From the NCBI RefSeq assembly GCF_003248605.1, contig NZ_QFPF01000011.1:1-39068 (forward strand): a DNA stretch of 39,068 nucleotides, read 5' to 3'. This DNA is from Microbacterium sp. GTDB taxonomy: Bacteria; Actinomycetota; Actinomycetes; Actinomycetales; Microbacteriaceae. The notes under the pieces were generated by a model. It did no database searches, was not told the DNA's origin, and saw only the letters and a list, made by a program, of their open reading frames with translations. Both the position numbers and the translations under genes were made by a program. Below, piece by piece: positions 7,128-15,816 of the stretch. The first letter of the stretch is position 1; every line of letters begins with the position of its first letter.

Positions 7128-8105
7128 ATGACGCACACCGCCAATCCGTTCGGTCAGGTGCTGGTCGCGCTCGTCACCCCCATGACGGCCGACGGCGAAG
7201 TGGACTGGCCCGCCACGGAGAAGCACATCGACTCGTGCATCCAGGCGGGTGCCGACGGCATCGTCGTCACCGGCACGACGGGTGAGACGAGCACGCTGAC
7301 AGACCCCGAGAAGCTCCGGCTGGTCGAAGTCGGCAAGGACGTCGCCGCGGGACGCGCGAAGATCATCACCGGCGGCGGCTCCAACGAGACGGCACACGCG
7401 ATCGAGCTGTACAAGGCCAGCGAGAAGGCCGGAGCCGACGGGATCATGATCGTGACCCCTTACTACAACAAGCCCACGCAGGCGGGCATCCTCACGCATT
7501 TCCGGCTCGTCGCCGACGCGACCGATCTGCCGGTCATCCTCTACGACATCCCCGGCCGCACGGGCGTGCCGATCAACTACGAGACCATTCTGCGGATCGC
7601 CAAGCACCCGAACGTCCTCGCCGTCAAGGACGCGAAGGGCGATTTCAGCGAGGTCAGCCGCGTGCTCAACCAGACCGATCTGCTGTATTTCTCGGGCGAC
7701 GACGCCAACGTGCTCCCGCACCTCTCGATCGGCGCCTCGGGCCTGATCGGCGTGACGGCCAACATCGCCGCTGCCCCGTACCGCACGATCGTCGACGCCG
7801 TGAACGCGGGTGACCTGGCCACCGCGACGGCGGCGCACAAGAAGCTCGAACCCCTCGTCCGCGCCGTCATGACGCATGTTCCCGGCACCGTCGCGGCCAA
7901 GTACATCCTGCACGGACTCGGCCGCATCGGCAGCCCGCGCGTGCGCCTGCCGCTCGTGGGCCCCGAGGAGTGGGAGGCCGCGATGATCGAAGACGAGCTC
8001 GCGCTCGTCGGCGAGGTTCCCGGGGTCGACTTCAAGAACTTCCGCCCCGATCGCAACGCCGCCGCGGGCGGCGCCCTGCCCAAGGTCCACGGCACCACCC
8101 GCTGA
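7128..8105 (+). CDS. dapA: 4-hydroxy-tetrahydrodipicolinate synthase DapA
   Basis: DapA condenses pyruvate with aspartate semialdehyde, the committed step of the diaminopimelate/lysine pathway. The 325-residue TIM-barrel protein has the Schiff-base lysine at K167 (VLAVKDAKGD), the proton-relay tyrosine at Y139 (ILYDIPGRTG) and the GTTGE substrate loop (around residues 49-53). The length is normal for actinobacterial DapA. The start ATG at 7128 fits the family N-terminus (the ALVTPM strand). It is followed after about 100 bases by the RNase J gene, the usual actinobacterial order. dapB, the next enzyme, is encoded 5 kb upstream. Confidence 0.96.
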   Translation: MTHTANPFGQVLVALVTPMTADGEVDWPATEKHIDSCIQAGADGIVVTGTTGETSTLTDPEKLRLVEVGKDVAAGRAKIITGGGSNETAHAIELYKASEKAGADGIMIVTPYYNKPTQAGILTHFRLVADATDLPVILYDIPGRTGVPINYETILRIAKHPNVLAVKDAKGDFSEVSRVLNQTDLLYFSGDDANVLPHLSIGASGLIGVTANIAAAPYRTIVDAVNAGDLATATAAHKKLEPLVRAVMTHVPGTVAAKYILHGLGRIGSPRVRLPLVGPEEWEAAMIEDELALVGEVPGVDFKNFRPDRNAAAGGALPKVHGTTR

Positions 8106-8173
8106 CGCCCCGGCGTCCGCCCCCAGCCAATCGCGGGCCGCACATCGGCTCGCACAACACAACAAAACACGAG

Positions 8174-8196
8174 GGGATGCCGCACGACGGCATCCC
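8174..8196 (+). promoter_or_regulatory. Perfect 9-bp hairpin in the rnj leader, next to the ribosome-binding site
   Basis: GGGATGCCG at 8174-8182 pairs perfectly with CGGCATCCC at 8188-8196 across a 5-base loop. The ribosome-binding site (GAGGAGG, 8197-8203) begins at the base after the stem. There is no T-tract, so it is not a classical terminator. It may affect translation or decay of the RNase J mRNA (inference). Confidence 0.55.
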
Positions 8197-8209
8197 GAGG
8201 AGGCACCCT

Positions 8210-9886
8210 ATGGCCACCCCTGTCTTCGACGCGCCCGCGCTGCCCCAGGGCACGCTCCGCGTCACACCGCTCGGCGGTCTCGGCGAAGTCGGTCGCAACA
8301 TGACGGTCTTCGAGTACGAGGGCAAGCTGCTCATCGTCGACTGCGGCGTGCTGTTCCCCGAGGAGCACCAACCGGGCGTCGACCTGATCCTGCCCGACTT
8401 CGAGCCGATCCGGAATCGCCTGGACGACATCGTCGGCGTCGTCCTCACGCACGGGCACGAGGACCACATCGGGGCCGTTCCCTACCTGCTCAAGCTCAAG
8501 CGCGACATCCCACTGATCGGGTCGGGGCTCACGCTCGCGCTCGTCGAGGCGAAGCTCAAGGAGCATCGCATCAAGCCGTACACGCTCTCTGTCATCGAGG
8601 GCCAGGAGGAGAAGGTCGGCCCGTTCGACCTCGAGTTCATCGCGGTCAATCACTCGATTCCCGATGCGCTCGCGGTGGCGATCCGCACCCCCGCGGGTCT
8701 TGTGCTCGCGACGGGCGACTTCAAGATGGATCAGCTGCCCCTCGACGGTCGACTGACCGACCTGCGGGCGTTCGCCCGGCTGGGCGAAGAGGGTGTCGAC
8801 CTCTTCCTCGTGGATTCGACGAACGCCGACGTGCCGGGTTTCACGCCGCTCGAGAGCTCGATCGGCCCCGTGCTCGACCAGGTGATCGGCAAGGCGCCCC
8901 GCCGCGTCGTCGTGGCGAGCTTCTCCAGCCACGTCCACCGCGTGCAGCAGGTGCTGGATGCCGCGGCCGCGCACGGACGTCGCGTCGCGTTCCTCGGGCG
9001 CAGCATGGTGCGCAACATGACGATCGCCTCCGATCTCGGGTATCTCAACGTTCCCGACGGCGTGCTCATCGATTACAAGAAGGCCCGCGACCTGCCCGAT
9101 GACAGGATCGTCTACATGTCGACCGGTTCGCAGGGCGAGCCGATGGCGGTGCTCAGTCGAATGGCCAATCTCGACCACGAGATCGAGCCCGGCCCGGGTG
9201 ACACGGTGATTCTCGCGTCGAGCCTCATCCCGGGCAACGAGAACGCCGTGTACCGCGTGATCGACGGCCTCACCAAGCTCGGCGCCAACGTCGTGCACAA
9301 GGGCAATGCGAAGGTGCACGTGTCGGGGCACGCGGCGGCGGGAGAGCTGCTGTACTGCTACAACATCCTCCAACCGCGCAACGTGCTGCCCATCCACGGC
9401 GAGTACCGCCACCTGACCGCGAATGCGAAGATCGCGCAGTCCAGCGGTGTGCCGGTGGAGCGGACGATCCTCGCCGAGAACGGGACGATCATCGACCTGC
9501 GCGGCGGAACGGCCTCGGTCGTCGGGCAGCTCGACATCGGGTTCGTCTACGTCGACGGTTCCACCGTCGGCGAGATCACGGATGCCGACCTCAAAGACCG
9601 CCGGATTCTCGGTGAGGAGGGATTCATCTCGGTGATCGTCGTCGTCGACGCGGCGACCGGGCGGGTCATTTCCGGCCCCGAGATCCACGCACGCGGCTTC
9701 GCCGAGCAGGACGCCGTCTTCGACGCCGTCAAGCCGAAGATCGCCGCGGCGCTCGCCGAAGCGGCCCAGTCGGGCGTGCGCGATTCGCACGCGCTGTCGC
9801 AGGTCGTGCGTCGCACGATCGGACGCTGGGTCAACCAGTCGCTGCGGCGGCGCCCGATGATCGTCCCGTTGGTCATCGAGGCCTGA
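8210..9886 (+). CDS. rnj: Ribonuclease J
   Basis: RNase J is a zinc-dependent metallo-beta-lactamase/beta-CASP nuclease with 5'-3' exo- and endonuclease activity, important for mRNA decay and rRNA maturation. The 558-residue protein has the metal-binding motif HGHEDH (H81, H83, D85, H86), the beta-CASP region in the middle (RVVVASFSSHVHRVQQVLD) and the VHVSGHAAAGEL and LPIHGEYRHL motifs near residues 365-405. A C-terminal domain follows. ATG 8210 is preceded by a strong GAGGAGG site 6 bases away. The frame is open upstream into dapA but without homology. It follows dapA as in other actinobacteria. Confidence 0.95.
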   Translation: MATPVFDAPALPQGTLRVTPLGGLGEVGRNMTVFEYEGKLLIVDCGVLFPEEHQPGVDLILPDFEPIRNRLDDIVGVVLTHGHEDHIGAVPYLLKLKRDIPLIGSGLTLALVEAKLKEHRIKPYTLSVIEGQEEKVGPFDLEFIAVNHSIPDALAVAIRTPAGLVLATGDFKMDQLPLDGRLTDLRAFARLGEEGVDLFLVDSTNADVPGFTPLESSIGPVLDQVIGKAPRRVVVASFSSHVHRVQQVLDAAAAHGRRVAFLGRSMVRNMTIASDLGYLNVPDGVLIDYKKARDLPDDRIVYMSTGSQGEPMAVLSRMANLDHEIEPGPGDTVILASSLIPGNENAVYRVIDGLTKLGANVVHKGNAKVHVSGHAAAGELLYCYNILQPRNVLPIHGEYRHLTANAKIAQSSGVPVERTILAENGTIIDLRGGTASVVGQLDIGFVYVDGSTVGEITDADLKDRRILGEEGFISVIVVVDAATGRVISGPEIHARGFAEQDAVFDAVKPKIAAALAEAAQSGVRDSHALSQVVRRTIGRWVNQSLRRRPMIVPLVIEA

Positions 9887-9907
9887 TCGCGAGGGGGTGC
9901 GCATGGC

Positions 9908-9913
9908 TAGAAT
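9908..9913 (+). promoter_or_regulatory. -10 element, leaderless start of GNAT gene
   Basis: TAGAAT, close to consensus TATAAT, followed by 6 bases and the GTG at 9920. Confidence 0.55.
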
Positions 9914-9919
9914 CCGTGC

Positions 9920-10408
9920 GTGCCCCCCTTTCGTGTGCGTCCGGCCGAGCAGGCCGATGGCAGCTTCCTCGCCGACATGGTGGTCGAGGCCGCGAACTGG
10001 AGCGGCGCTGTGCGGCCGCGGCACGAGATCCTCAGCGCCCCCGAGCACCTCCGCTACGTCTCGGGCTGGATGCGCCCCGGCGACGCCGGATACGTCGCGC
10101 TCGATGGCAACGACACGCCCGTCGGTGCGGCCTGGTATCGGATGTTCCCGCGCACCGATCCCGGATTCGCTTACGTGGGCACCGCGGTTCCCGAGCTGAT
10201 CATCGGCGTCCGCCCGATCTGGCGGGCGCACGGGGTGGGCAGGGCCCTCCTGCAACGCCTGGCGGGTTCGGCCCGGTCCGCGGGATTCGCGCGGATGAGT
10301 CTGAGCGTCGAGCGCGGCAACTTCGCGGTGTCCCTCTACCGCAGCGAGGGATTCGCCGTCGTCCGGGCGGACTACGGGCGGGACATCATGGTCAAGCTGT
10401 TGCGCTGA
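9920..10408 (+). CDS. GNAT family N-acetyltransferase
   Basis: This 162-residue protein has an [10 protein letters not shown] start typical of GNAT enzymes, a conserved [19 protein letters not shown] motif A (acetyl-CoA pyrophosphate binding, around residues 95-113), and an [15 protein letters not shown] motif B towards the C-terminus. It should acetylate a small-molecule or protein amine; the acceptor is unknown. It lies between the RNase J gene and ftsK and has its own leaderless-type promoter just before GTG 9920. It is unrelated in detail to the other GNAT protein at 914-1393. Confidence 0.85.
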   Translation: MPPFRVRPAEQADGSFLADMVVEAANWSGAVRPRHEILSAPEHLRYVSGWMRPGDAGYVALDGNDTPVGAAWYRMFPRTDPGFAYVGTAVPELIIGVRPIWRAHGVGRALLQRLAGSARSAGFARMSLSVERGNFAVSLYRSEGFAVVRADYGRDIMVKLLR

Positions 10409-10419
10409 TCCGCCTCCGA

Positions 10420-10435
10420 GCGGGGCGGGCCCCGC
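10420..10435 (+). terminator. Possible weak hairpin terminator after GNAT gene
   Basis: GCGGGG and CCCCGC pair over a CGGG loop in the gap before ftsK. The stem is short (6 bp) and has no T-tract, so this is only a candidate. Confidence 0.25.
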
Positions 10436-10466
10436 GTCGCTGCGGGCGAATGTCGCCGGTGGGACG

Positions 10467-10472
10467 TACCGT
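10467..10472 (+). promoter_or_regulatory. -10 element, leaderless start of ftsK
   Basis: TACCGT followed by 6 bases (AAAGGC) and the ATG at 10479. Confidence 0.45.
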
Positions 10473-10478
10473 AAAGGC

Positions 10479-13208
10479 ATGGCCAGGAGCACCAGTCCGA
10501 CCAAGAGCTCGAAGGCGCCCGCGCGGGCGTCCTCCTCGCGCGCCCGTAAACCCGCCCCTGTGCCCAAGAAGTACGTCGGAGACGACGAGCACAGGCCGCC
10601 CGCGATCGCGCGCGCCTGGATGGGGCTCGCCCACGGTGTCGGCGGTCTGTTCCGCGCCTTCGGGCCCGAGACGCTCGAGCGCGACCAGCGCCGCGACGGG
10701 CTTCCCTTCCTCCTGGTCCTGCTGGCAGTTCTCGGCGCGGTCGTGGAGTGGTTCTTCATCGGCAACGACGTCGCCCGCACCATCAGCGACTACACGGTCG
10801 GCGGCATGCTCGGCAGGCTCGCGTTCGTCCTGCCCGTCCTCGTCCTACTGCTGGCGGGCTGGCTCTTCCGGCATCCCTCGAGCGTCCACGACAACGGTCG
10901 CATCGGCATCGGATTCGGGATGCTGGTGCTCACCGGTGCGGGATTCTGTCATCTTGCGGGGCAGCGACCCGTCCCGAGCGACGGGCTGCCCGTCCTCAGC
11001 GCCTCCGGTGGGCTGTTCGGCTGGATGGTCGCGGAGCCGCTGACCCTCGCGCTCACCCCGGTCGGGGCGTGGATCGTGCTCGTGCTGCTGGCCGTGCTCA
11101 GCATCCTGATCATCACCAAGACCCCGCCGAATCGGATCGGTCAGCGTCTCGGCGACCTGTACGCGTGGATGTTCGGCACCGAGCGTCCCGAGCGTCCCGA
11201 GCCGCGCGACAGAACCGCGGAGGCATCCGAAGGTGCGGGCGATGAGCCGACGCTGCCGTGGTGGCGGCGCAACAAGTCGGGGCGCGAAGAAGACCCCGAT
11301 GACGGCATCGGATCGCAGGACCTCACGGAGCTCCTGACCCCCGGAACCGCGCGTGGCGGGTTCGATCAGGCCATCGCCACCGCGCCGCCGGCCCCCGCCA
11401 CCCCGCCCCGGCCCCCCGCTCCCGCATTCGCGCCCGATGCGCTCACCGAGGTGATCGACCCGTCGGTGATCACCGGGGCCGAGCGGGCCGCAGCGTCGGC
11501 GCGTCGCGCCGACACCTCGATCCACGAAGACGGCGACGACGCCGAGGACGCCACCCTTCCGGGGCTCTCCGGGCTCGGGACCGACGGCGCGCACGCCGCC
11601 TCGGGCCCCGTCGCGCCCTATCGGCTGCCGGCCGTCACCGCCCTCGCACAGGGCACGCCGCACAAGGAGCGATCGGCCGCGAACGACGAGGTCGTCCGCG
11701 CCATCACCGAGGTCCTGCAGCAGTTCTCGGTCGACGCGAAGGTCACCGGGTTCTCCCGCGGGCCGACGGTGACGCAGTACGAGATCTCCCTCGGACCGGG
11801 CGTCAAGGTCGAGCGCATCACCGCGCTGACCAACAACATCGCCTACGCGGTGGCCTCCAACGAGGTGCGCATCCTCGCGCCGATCCCGGGCAAGAGTGCC
11901 ATCGGCGTCGAGATCCCCAACACCGACCGCGAGATCGTCACGCTCGGCGACGTGCTGCGCTCCTCCGCGGCGCAGCAGTCGACGCATCCGATGACGATCG
12001 GCGTCGGCAAGGATGTCGGCGGCGGCTTCGTCGTCGCCAACCTCGCCAAGATGCCGCACCTGCTCGTGGCCGGGTCCACGGGATCCGGAAAATCCAGCTT
12101 CGTGAACTCGATGATCACGAGCCTGCTGATGCGGGCGAAGCCGGCCGATGTGCGCATGGTGCTGATCGACCCCAAGCGGGTCGAACTGACCTCGTATGCG
12201 GGGGTGCCGCACCTGATCACACCCATCATCACCAATCCCAAGAAGGCGGCAGAGGCGCTGCAGTGGGTGGTCAAGGAGATGGACATGCGGTACGACGACC
12301 TCGCGTCGTTCGGATTCCGCCACATCGACGATTTCAACAAGGCAGTGGTCGCCGGCGAGATCGTCCTGCCCGCCGGCATCGAGCGGGTCCTCAAGCCGTA
12401 CCCGTACCTGCTCGTCGTCGTCGACGAGCTCGCCGACCTGATGATGGTCGCACCCCGCGACGTCGAGGACTCGATCGTTCGCATCACCCAGCTCGCCCGC
12501 GCCTCCGGCATCCACCTCGTGCTCGCGACCCAGCGACCGAGCGTCGACGTCGTGACGGGTCTGATCAAGGCCAACGTGCCCTCGCGCCTCGCCTTCGCCG
12601 TCACGAGCGTGACCGACTCCCGCGTGATCCTCGATCAGCCGGGCGCCGACCGCCTCATCGGGCAGGGTGACGGGCTCTTCCTCCCGATGGGCGCGTCCAA
12701 GGCACTGCGCGTGCAGGGCGCGTGGGTCAGCGAGGACGAGATCGAGACCGTCGTCAAGCACGTCACACGGCAGGCGCAGCCCGAGTACCGTGCCGATGTG
12801 GCGGCCGCTGCTGAGAAGAAGCAGGTGGATGCCGACATCGGTGACGACCTCGAACTGCTTCTCGCCGCCGCGGAGCAGGTCGTCTCGACGCAGTTCGGGT
12901 CGACATCGATGCTTCAGCGCAAACTCCGGGTCGGATTCGCCAAGGCGGGGCGCTTGATGGACCTGCTCGAGTCGCGCGAGATCGTCGGGCCGTCGGAGGG
13001 TTCCAAAGCTCGCGACGTCCTGGTCACGGCCGAGCAGCTGCCCGCCGTGCTCGCGCGGCTGCGCGGCGAGGACGTCGCGGTCGAGGGTGGGTCGCCGGCA
13101 TCCGGTGATCCCTACGGGGCCGACGCGGTCGACGCCCAGTTCGACGGCATGCCGGTGGTCGAGAGCGAAGGCGACGAAGACGCCTGGGGTCTGACGGGAC
13201 GCGACTGA
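10479..13208 (+). CDS. ftsK: DNA translocase FtsK/SpoIIIE
   Basis: FtsK pumps chromosomal DNA through the closing division septum. The 909-residue protein has a basic N-terminus, four or so transmembrane helices (about residues 70-220), and an acidic, alanine/proline-rich linker (about 230-380). An FtsK alpha/beta motor follows, with Walker [10 protein letters not shown] (K538) and a Walker B strand [11 protein letters not shown]. The C-terminal winged-helix gamma domain contains [26 protein letters not shown], which reads polar DNA motifs. All domains are intact. The stop overlaps the pgsA start, so ftsK-pgsA-cinA form a translationally coupled operon. Confidence 0.96.
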   Translation: MARSTSPTKSSKAPARASSSRARKPAPVPKKYVGDDEHRPPAIARAWMGLAHGVGGLFRAFGPETLERDQRRDGLPFLLVLLAVLGAVVEWFFIGNDVARTISDYTVGGMLGRLAFVLPVLVLLLAGWLFRHPSSVHDNGRIGIGFGMLVLTGAGFCHLAGQRPVPSDGLPVLSASGGLFGWMVAEPLTLALTPVGAWIVLVLLAVLSILIITKTPPNRIGQRLGDLYAWMFGTERPERPEPRDRTAEASEGAGDEPTLPWWRRNKSGREEDPDDGIGSQDLTELLTPGTARGGFDQAIATAPPAPATPPRPPAPAFAPDALTEVIDPSVITGAERAAASARRADTSIHEDGDDAEDATLPGLSGLGTDGAHAASGPVAPYRLPAVTALAQGTPHKERSAANDEVVRAITEVLQQFSVDAKVTGFSRGPTVTQYEISLGPGVKVERITALTNNIAYAVASNEVRILAPIPGKSAIGVEIPNTDREIVTLGDVLRSSAAQQSTHPMTIGVGKDVGGGFVVANLAKMPHLLVAGSTGSGKSSFVNSMITSLLMRAKPADVRMVLIDPKRVELTSYAGVPHLITPIITNPKKAAEALQWVVKEMDMRYDDLASFGFRHIDDFNKAVVAGEIVLPAGIERVLKPYPYLLVVVDELADLMMVAPRDVEDSIVRITQLARASGIHLVLATQRPSVDVVTGLIKANVPSRLAFAVTSVTDSRVILDQPGADRLIGQGDGLFLPMGASKALRVQGAWVSEDEIETVVKHVTRQAQPEYRADVAAAAEKKQVDADIGDDLELLLAAAEQVVSTQFGSTSMLQRKLRVGFAKAGRLMDLLESREIVGPSEGSKARDVLVTAEQLPAVLARLRGEDVAVEGGSPASGDPYGADAVDAQFDGMPVVESEGDEDAWGLTGRD

Positions 13209-13783
13209 TGACCGTTCCCCGGCAGCTGCCCAATGCCATCACGATCGCGCGCGTCCTCTGCGCGCCCGTGTTCCTCTGGCTTCTGCTGGCCGATGGCGGC
13301 GCGGACGGCGGGATGCGCTGGGCGGCGGCGATCCTCTTCATCGTCGCCATCGCGACAGACGGAGTCGATGGCTACATCGCCCGGCGATACAAGATCGTCA
13401 CGGACCTCGGCAAGCTGCTGGATCCGATCGCCGACAAGGTTCTGACCGGCTTCGCGTTCATCGGACTGTCCATCCTCGCCGAGCTGCCGTGGTGGGTGAC
13501 GATCCTCGTGCTCGTGCGCGAGATCGGAATCACCGTCCACCGACTCGTCGTCGCGAGCGATCACGTGGTCGCCGCGGCGTGGATGGGCAAGCTCAAGACG
13601 ATCGCGCAGGCGGTGGCGCTCTCGCTCGCCCTGCTCCCGCTCTCGGAGATCGTGGGCGGCTGGGTCGTGTGGCTGAACATCGTCACGATGTGGGCCGCGG
13701 TGATCCTCACGGTGGCGAGCGGGATCGACTACGTGGTCACGGAGGTGCGCGGCGCGAGACGGGGTCGCGAGCGCCGCGCATGA
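13208..13783 (+). CDS. pgsA: CDP-diacylglycerol--glycerol-3-phosphate 3-phosphatidyltransferase
   Basis: PgsA joins CDP-diacylglycerol with glycerol-3-phosphate to make phosphatidylglycerol-phosphate, the first step to phosphatidylglycerol and cardiolipin, in the cytoplasmic membrane. The 191-residue protein has several transmembrane helices. It carries the complete CDP-alcohol phosphotransferase motif DGxxAR(x8)GxxxDxxxD beginning near residue 54 (DGYIAR, then G, LLD and the final D). Its start overlaps the ftsK stop and its stop overlaps the cinA start by 4 bases (ATGA). The closest alternative is another CDP-alcohol transferase such as phosphatidylinositol-phosphate synthase, but the ftsK-pgsA-cinA context supports PgsA. 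Confidence 0.92.
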   Translation: MTVPRQLPNAITIARVLCAPVFLWLLLADGGADGGMRWAAAILFIVAIATDGVDGYIARRYKIVTDLGKLLDPIADKVLTGFAFIGLSILAELPWWVTILVLVREIGITVHRLVVASDHVVAAAWMGKLKTIAQAVALSLALLPLSEIVGGWVVWLNIVTMWAAVILTVASGIDYVVTEVRGARRGRERRA

Positions 13784-14319
13784 GCGACGGCGCCCACCCC
13801 GATCTGCCGGACGAGCTCGAGAGCACGGTCGCCCGCGACAGACGGCCCGATGCCGAGCGCGTACTCGATCGCCTCGGCCGACTCGGGTGGAGCATCGCCT
13901 GCGCCGAGTCGCTCACCGGCGGACTGCTGTGTGCCGAGCTCATCGCGCTCCCCGGGGCCTCCGCCGTCGTGCGCGGGGGAGTGGTGGCGTACTCGACGGC
14001 GCTCAAACAGTCCCTGCTGGGGGTGGATGCGGGGCTTCTCGCTCAGCATGGGGCCGTGCACGCCGAGGTCGCGCGACAGATGGCACGCGGGGTGCGGGAG
14101 GCGGCGGCGATCGCAGGGTGCCCCGCCGAGGTCGGCGTGTCGACGACCGGAGTCGCCGGGCCCGATCCCGCCGACGGACAGCCGGTGGGCACGGTCTTCA
14201 TCGGGGTGTCGACTCCGGTGGGCACGCGGGCTCTCCCGCTCCTCCTGGAGGGTGACCGGATCGCCATCCGCCGCGAGACGGTGCGCAGGGCCCTCCGAGC
14301 GGTCTTCGACGCCCTCTGA
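13780..14319 (+). CDS. CinA C-terminal-domain nicotinamide-nucleotide amidohydrolase
   Basis: This 179-residue protein consists of the CinA C-terminal domain only. The characteristic blocks are AESLTGGLLCAELIALPGAS (catalytic serine/threonine region, around residue 45), GGVVAYSTALKQSLLGV and TGVAGPDPADGQPVGTVFIG. Enzymes of this type (PncC) deamidate nicotinamide mononucleotide to nicotinate mononucleotide in NAD recycling. The N-terminal COG1058 (MoaB-like) domain of full CinA is absent, as is common in actinobacteria. ATG 13780 overlaps the pgsA stop. It lies directly upstream of the clgR-like gene. Confidence 0.92.
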   Translation: MSDGAHPDLPDELESTVARDRRPDAERVLDRLGRLGWSIACAESLTGGLLCAELIALPGASAVVRGGVVAYSTALKQSLLGVDAGLLAQHGAVHAEVARQMARGVREAAAIAGCPAEVGVSTTGVAGPDPADGQPVGTVFIGVSTPVGTRALPLLLEGDRIAIRRETVRRALRAVFDAL

Positions 14320-14501
14320 GCCGCCCACCGCGGGCACGCACGACGCGCCGGTATGTCCGGTCGGAATACCGCGTGTTTCACCTCCGTTACATTCGGTGAT
14401 TCCGAGCCATCCCACAGCGGGGACCGTTAGATTGGCACCATCCGGTGTTGTACTCTCGAACACCCGAAGAGATGCGCGAGGACAGTGAGGAGGGGGCCAT
14501 C

Positions 14502-14810
14502 ATGATCCTGGTTCGTCAAGAGATCGGTGACGTTCTGCGAGACTTCCGACTGCAGAAGGGCCAGACCCTCCGGCAGGTTGCGGGCAAGGCAAGCGTCGCG
14601 CTCGGGTACCTCAGTGAGGTGGAGCGCGGACAGAAGGAAGCATCGAGCGAGATCCTCGCGTCGGTCGCCGAGGCGCTGGATGTACCCATCTCGACGATCA
14701 TGCGCGAGGTCGGCGATCGCATCTCCGTGCTCGAGGGGATCCACACCTTCCCCGATGTGGTGCCTGACGACCTGATGGCATCGGTCGACGCCGAGCTGTC
14801 GCTGCGCTGA
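14502..14810 (+). CDS. clgR: XRE-family regulator, ClgR-like
   Basis: This 102-residue protein is mostly one helix-turn-helix domain of the XRE/Cro type (residues about 9-65; the turn lies in LRQVAGKASVALGYLSEVERGQKEAS, shown here by its key L-G-Y-L-S and E-R-G residues). In actinobacteria the XRE gene after pgsA-cinA is ClgR, an activator of Clp protease and related stress genes, whose level is controlled by ClpP proteolysis. The C-terminus ends in small and hydrophobic residues (AELSLR) rather than the Ala-Ala tail known for ClgR of some species, so turnover by that tail is uncertain. ATG 14502 is chosen for its strong GAGGAGGGGG site; upstream in-frame codons lack one. Confidence 0.85.
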   Translation: MILVRQEIGDVLRDFRLQKGQTLRQVAGKASVALGYLSEVERGQKEASSEILASVAEALDVPISTIMREVGDRISVLEGIHTFPDVVPDDLMASVDAELSLR

Positions 14811-14816
14811 CCCGGC

Positions 14817-15044
14817 ATGCGTCGGAGCGAGTTCGATCGCGCCGTCGCCGACGAGTTCGGTGATGCGTACGGTGCGGTGCTGACCGCTGATCTCCAGTTG
14901 GCCGAGATCGGCGGTCGCACCGCCGATCAGGCGATCCGCGAGGGCGTGCCACCGCGCGATGTGTGGCTGGCGTTGTGCGCGGCAGCCGACGTGCCGCCGG
15001 ACCGCCGATACGGAGTCGGCCGCCTCGAACCCGAACATCGGTGA
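14817..15044 (+). CDS. DUF3046 family protein
   Basis: This 75-residue protein matches DUF3046, a short actinobacterial family. It has the typical layout MRxSEF near the start, a FGDAYGAVLTADLQL segment, LAEIGGRTADQAIREGV and a closing VWLALCAAADVPPDRR. No activity is known. The gene starts 6 bases after the clgR-like stop and should share its transcript. In many actinobacteria this gene stands between clgR and recA. Here an initiator tRNA gene follows instead. Confidence 0.85.
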   Translation: MRRSEFDRAVADEFGDAYGAVLTADLQLAEIGGRTADQAIREGVPPRDVWLALCAAADVPPDRRYGVGRLEPEHR

Positions 15045-15086
15045 GGCCGAGGTCGCACCCGATTCGCCACGCGCCCGAAGCCGTGC

Positions 15087-15092
15087 TAGGCT
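15087..15092 (+). promoter_or_regulatory. -10 element of the initiator tRNA gene
   Basis: TAGGCT preceded by GC lies 12 bases before the mature tRNA 5' end, a spacing that leaves a short 5' leader for RNase P. A weak TTCGCC around 15063 is the only -35 candidate. Confidence 0.55.
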
Positions 15093-15104
15093 AACTTCTT
15101 GTGC

Positions 15105-15181
15105 CGCGGGGTGGAGCAGTTCGGTAGCTCGCTGGGCTCATAACCCAGAGGTCGCAGGTTCAAATCCTGTCCCCGCAACCA
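15105..15181 (+). tRNA. Initiator tRNA-fMet (CAT)
   Basis: The 77-base gene folds into a normal cloverleaf with anticodon CAT at 15139-15141 and an encoded CCA end. Two initiator marks are visible. The first acceptor pair is a C1-A72 mismatch (5' CGCGGGG against 3' CCCCGCA), which is needed for formylation and blocks elongator use. The anticodon stem ends in three consecutive G-C pairs (GGG/CCC), which direct the tRNA to the ribosomal P site. This is the tRNA that starts translation, not an elongator methionine tRNA. It has its own -10 element and runs directly into a strong terminator. Confidence 0.96.
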
Positions 15182-15226
15182 GAGACAAGAAAAGGCGCCC
15201 CGGTCGGGGCGCCTTTTCTTGTCTCT
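15181..15226. terminator. Bidirectional intrinsic terminator, perfect 21-bp stem
   Basis: The arm at 15181-15201 pairs perfectly with 15206-15226 over a 4-base loop. The stem has a GGCGCCCC core flanked by AAAA and TTTT tracts, so it can end transcription in both directions. Its first base is the terminal A of the tRNA CCA. It separates the tRNA gene from the convergent mtnD gene, whose stop is 3 bases beyond the stem. Confidence 0.9.
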
Positions 15227-15228
15227 GC

Positions 15229-15816
15229 TCAGACGTCGGCGAGCTGTGCGCGTCGGATGGCGAGCTGGTCGAAACCCGCGAACGACTCCGCGATCGGGCT
15301 GCCGGTGAAATGGCCCACCCATCCGTCGTCATCGTGGAAAAAGCGGATCGACGTGAACTCGGGCGCTGTGCCCATGTCGAACCAGTGCGTCGTGTTGGCA
15401 GGCACTGAGACGAGGTCGCCCGCCTCGCAGTACAGTGCGTGCACCTTGCCGTCGACGTGCAGGTAGAAGACGCCGGCGCCCTTGGCGAAGAAGCGGTCCT
15501 CATCGTCGTCGTGCGCATGCTCGGACAGGAACTTCTCCCGCGAGGGGCCCTTGACGTCGTCGTAGTTCGCCTGCGCGGGGCTGAGACCGACGATGTCGAC
15601 GAGTGTGTAGCCCTCGCTCCGCTTGACCTGCTCGACCTCGTCCGCGTAGAGCGCGAGCACGTCATCCAGGGCGGCGTCTTCGGCGAAGCCCTTCACCTCC
15701 CACCGGGAGAAGCGCGCGCCGAGCCCGGCCAGGGCAGCGCGGATCTCGTGCTCATCGGTGGTCTCGAGCACGGGTGTCGTCGGATCGGTGTCTTTCCAGA
15801 CCGTCAGCAGCGTCAC
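15229..15816 (-). CDS. mtnD: Acireductone dioxygenase (ARD)
   Basis: MtnD oxidises acireductone (1,2-dihydroxy-3-keto-5-methylthiopentene) with O2 to 4-methylthio-2-oxobutyrate and formate, the last ring step before transamination to methionine. The 195-residue cupin has the metal ligands H100, H102 and E106 (HAHDDDE) and H144 (THWFD). These bind Fe2+ for the on-pathway reaction; with Ni2+ the enzyme gives an off-pathway product. The start is GTG at 15816 with a good AAGGAG site. It is divergent from the ABC importer operon across a 194-base gap and is the only salvage enzyme of the region on its own transcript. Confidence 0.95.
   Translation of the reverse strand: MTLLTVWKDTDPTTPVLETTDEHEIRAALAGLGARFSRWEVKGFAEDAALDDVLALYADEVEQVKRSEGYTLVDIVGLSPAQANYDDVKGPSREKFLSEHAHDDDEDRFFAKGAGVFYLHVDGKVHALYCEAGDLVSVPANTTHWFDMGTAPEFTSIRFFHDDDGWVGHFTGSPIAESFAGFDQLAIRRAQLADV

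Noticed and set aside
7577..10783. Open minus-strand frame of over 1000 codons opposite dapA, rnj, GNAT and ftsK
   Set aside because: It lies antisense to four well-conserved genes, has low-complexity Asp/Arg/His-rich content typical of a high-GC mirror frame, and shows no domain.
14345..14375. CGGTAT...ATACCG inverted repeat between cinA and the clgR-like gene as a LexA or ClgR operator
   Set aside because: The arms are 6 bp with an 11-base gap and do not match a LexA box or a ClgR consensus I could name with confidence.
15169..15181. tRNA 3' end as an attachment site of an integrated element
   Set aside because: No second copy of the tRNA 3' end was noticed in the window and there is no integrase, excisionase or phage gene.
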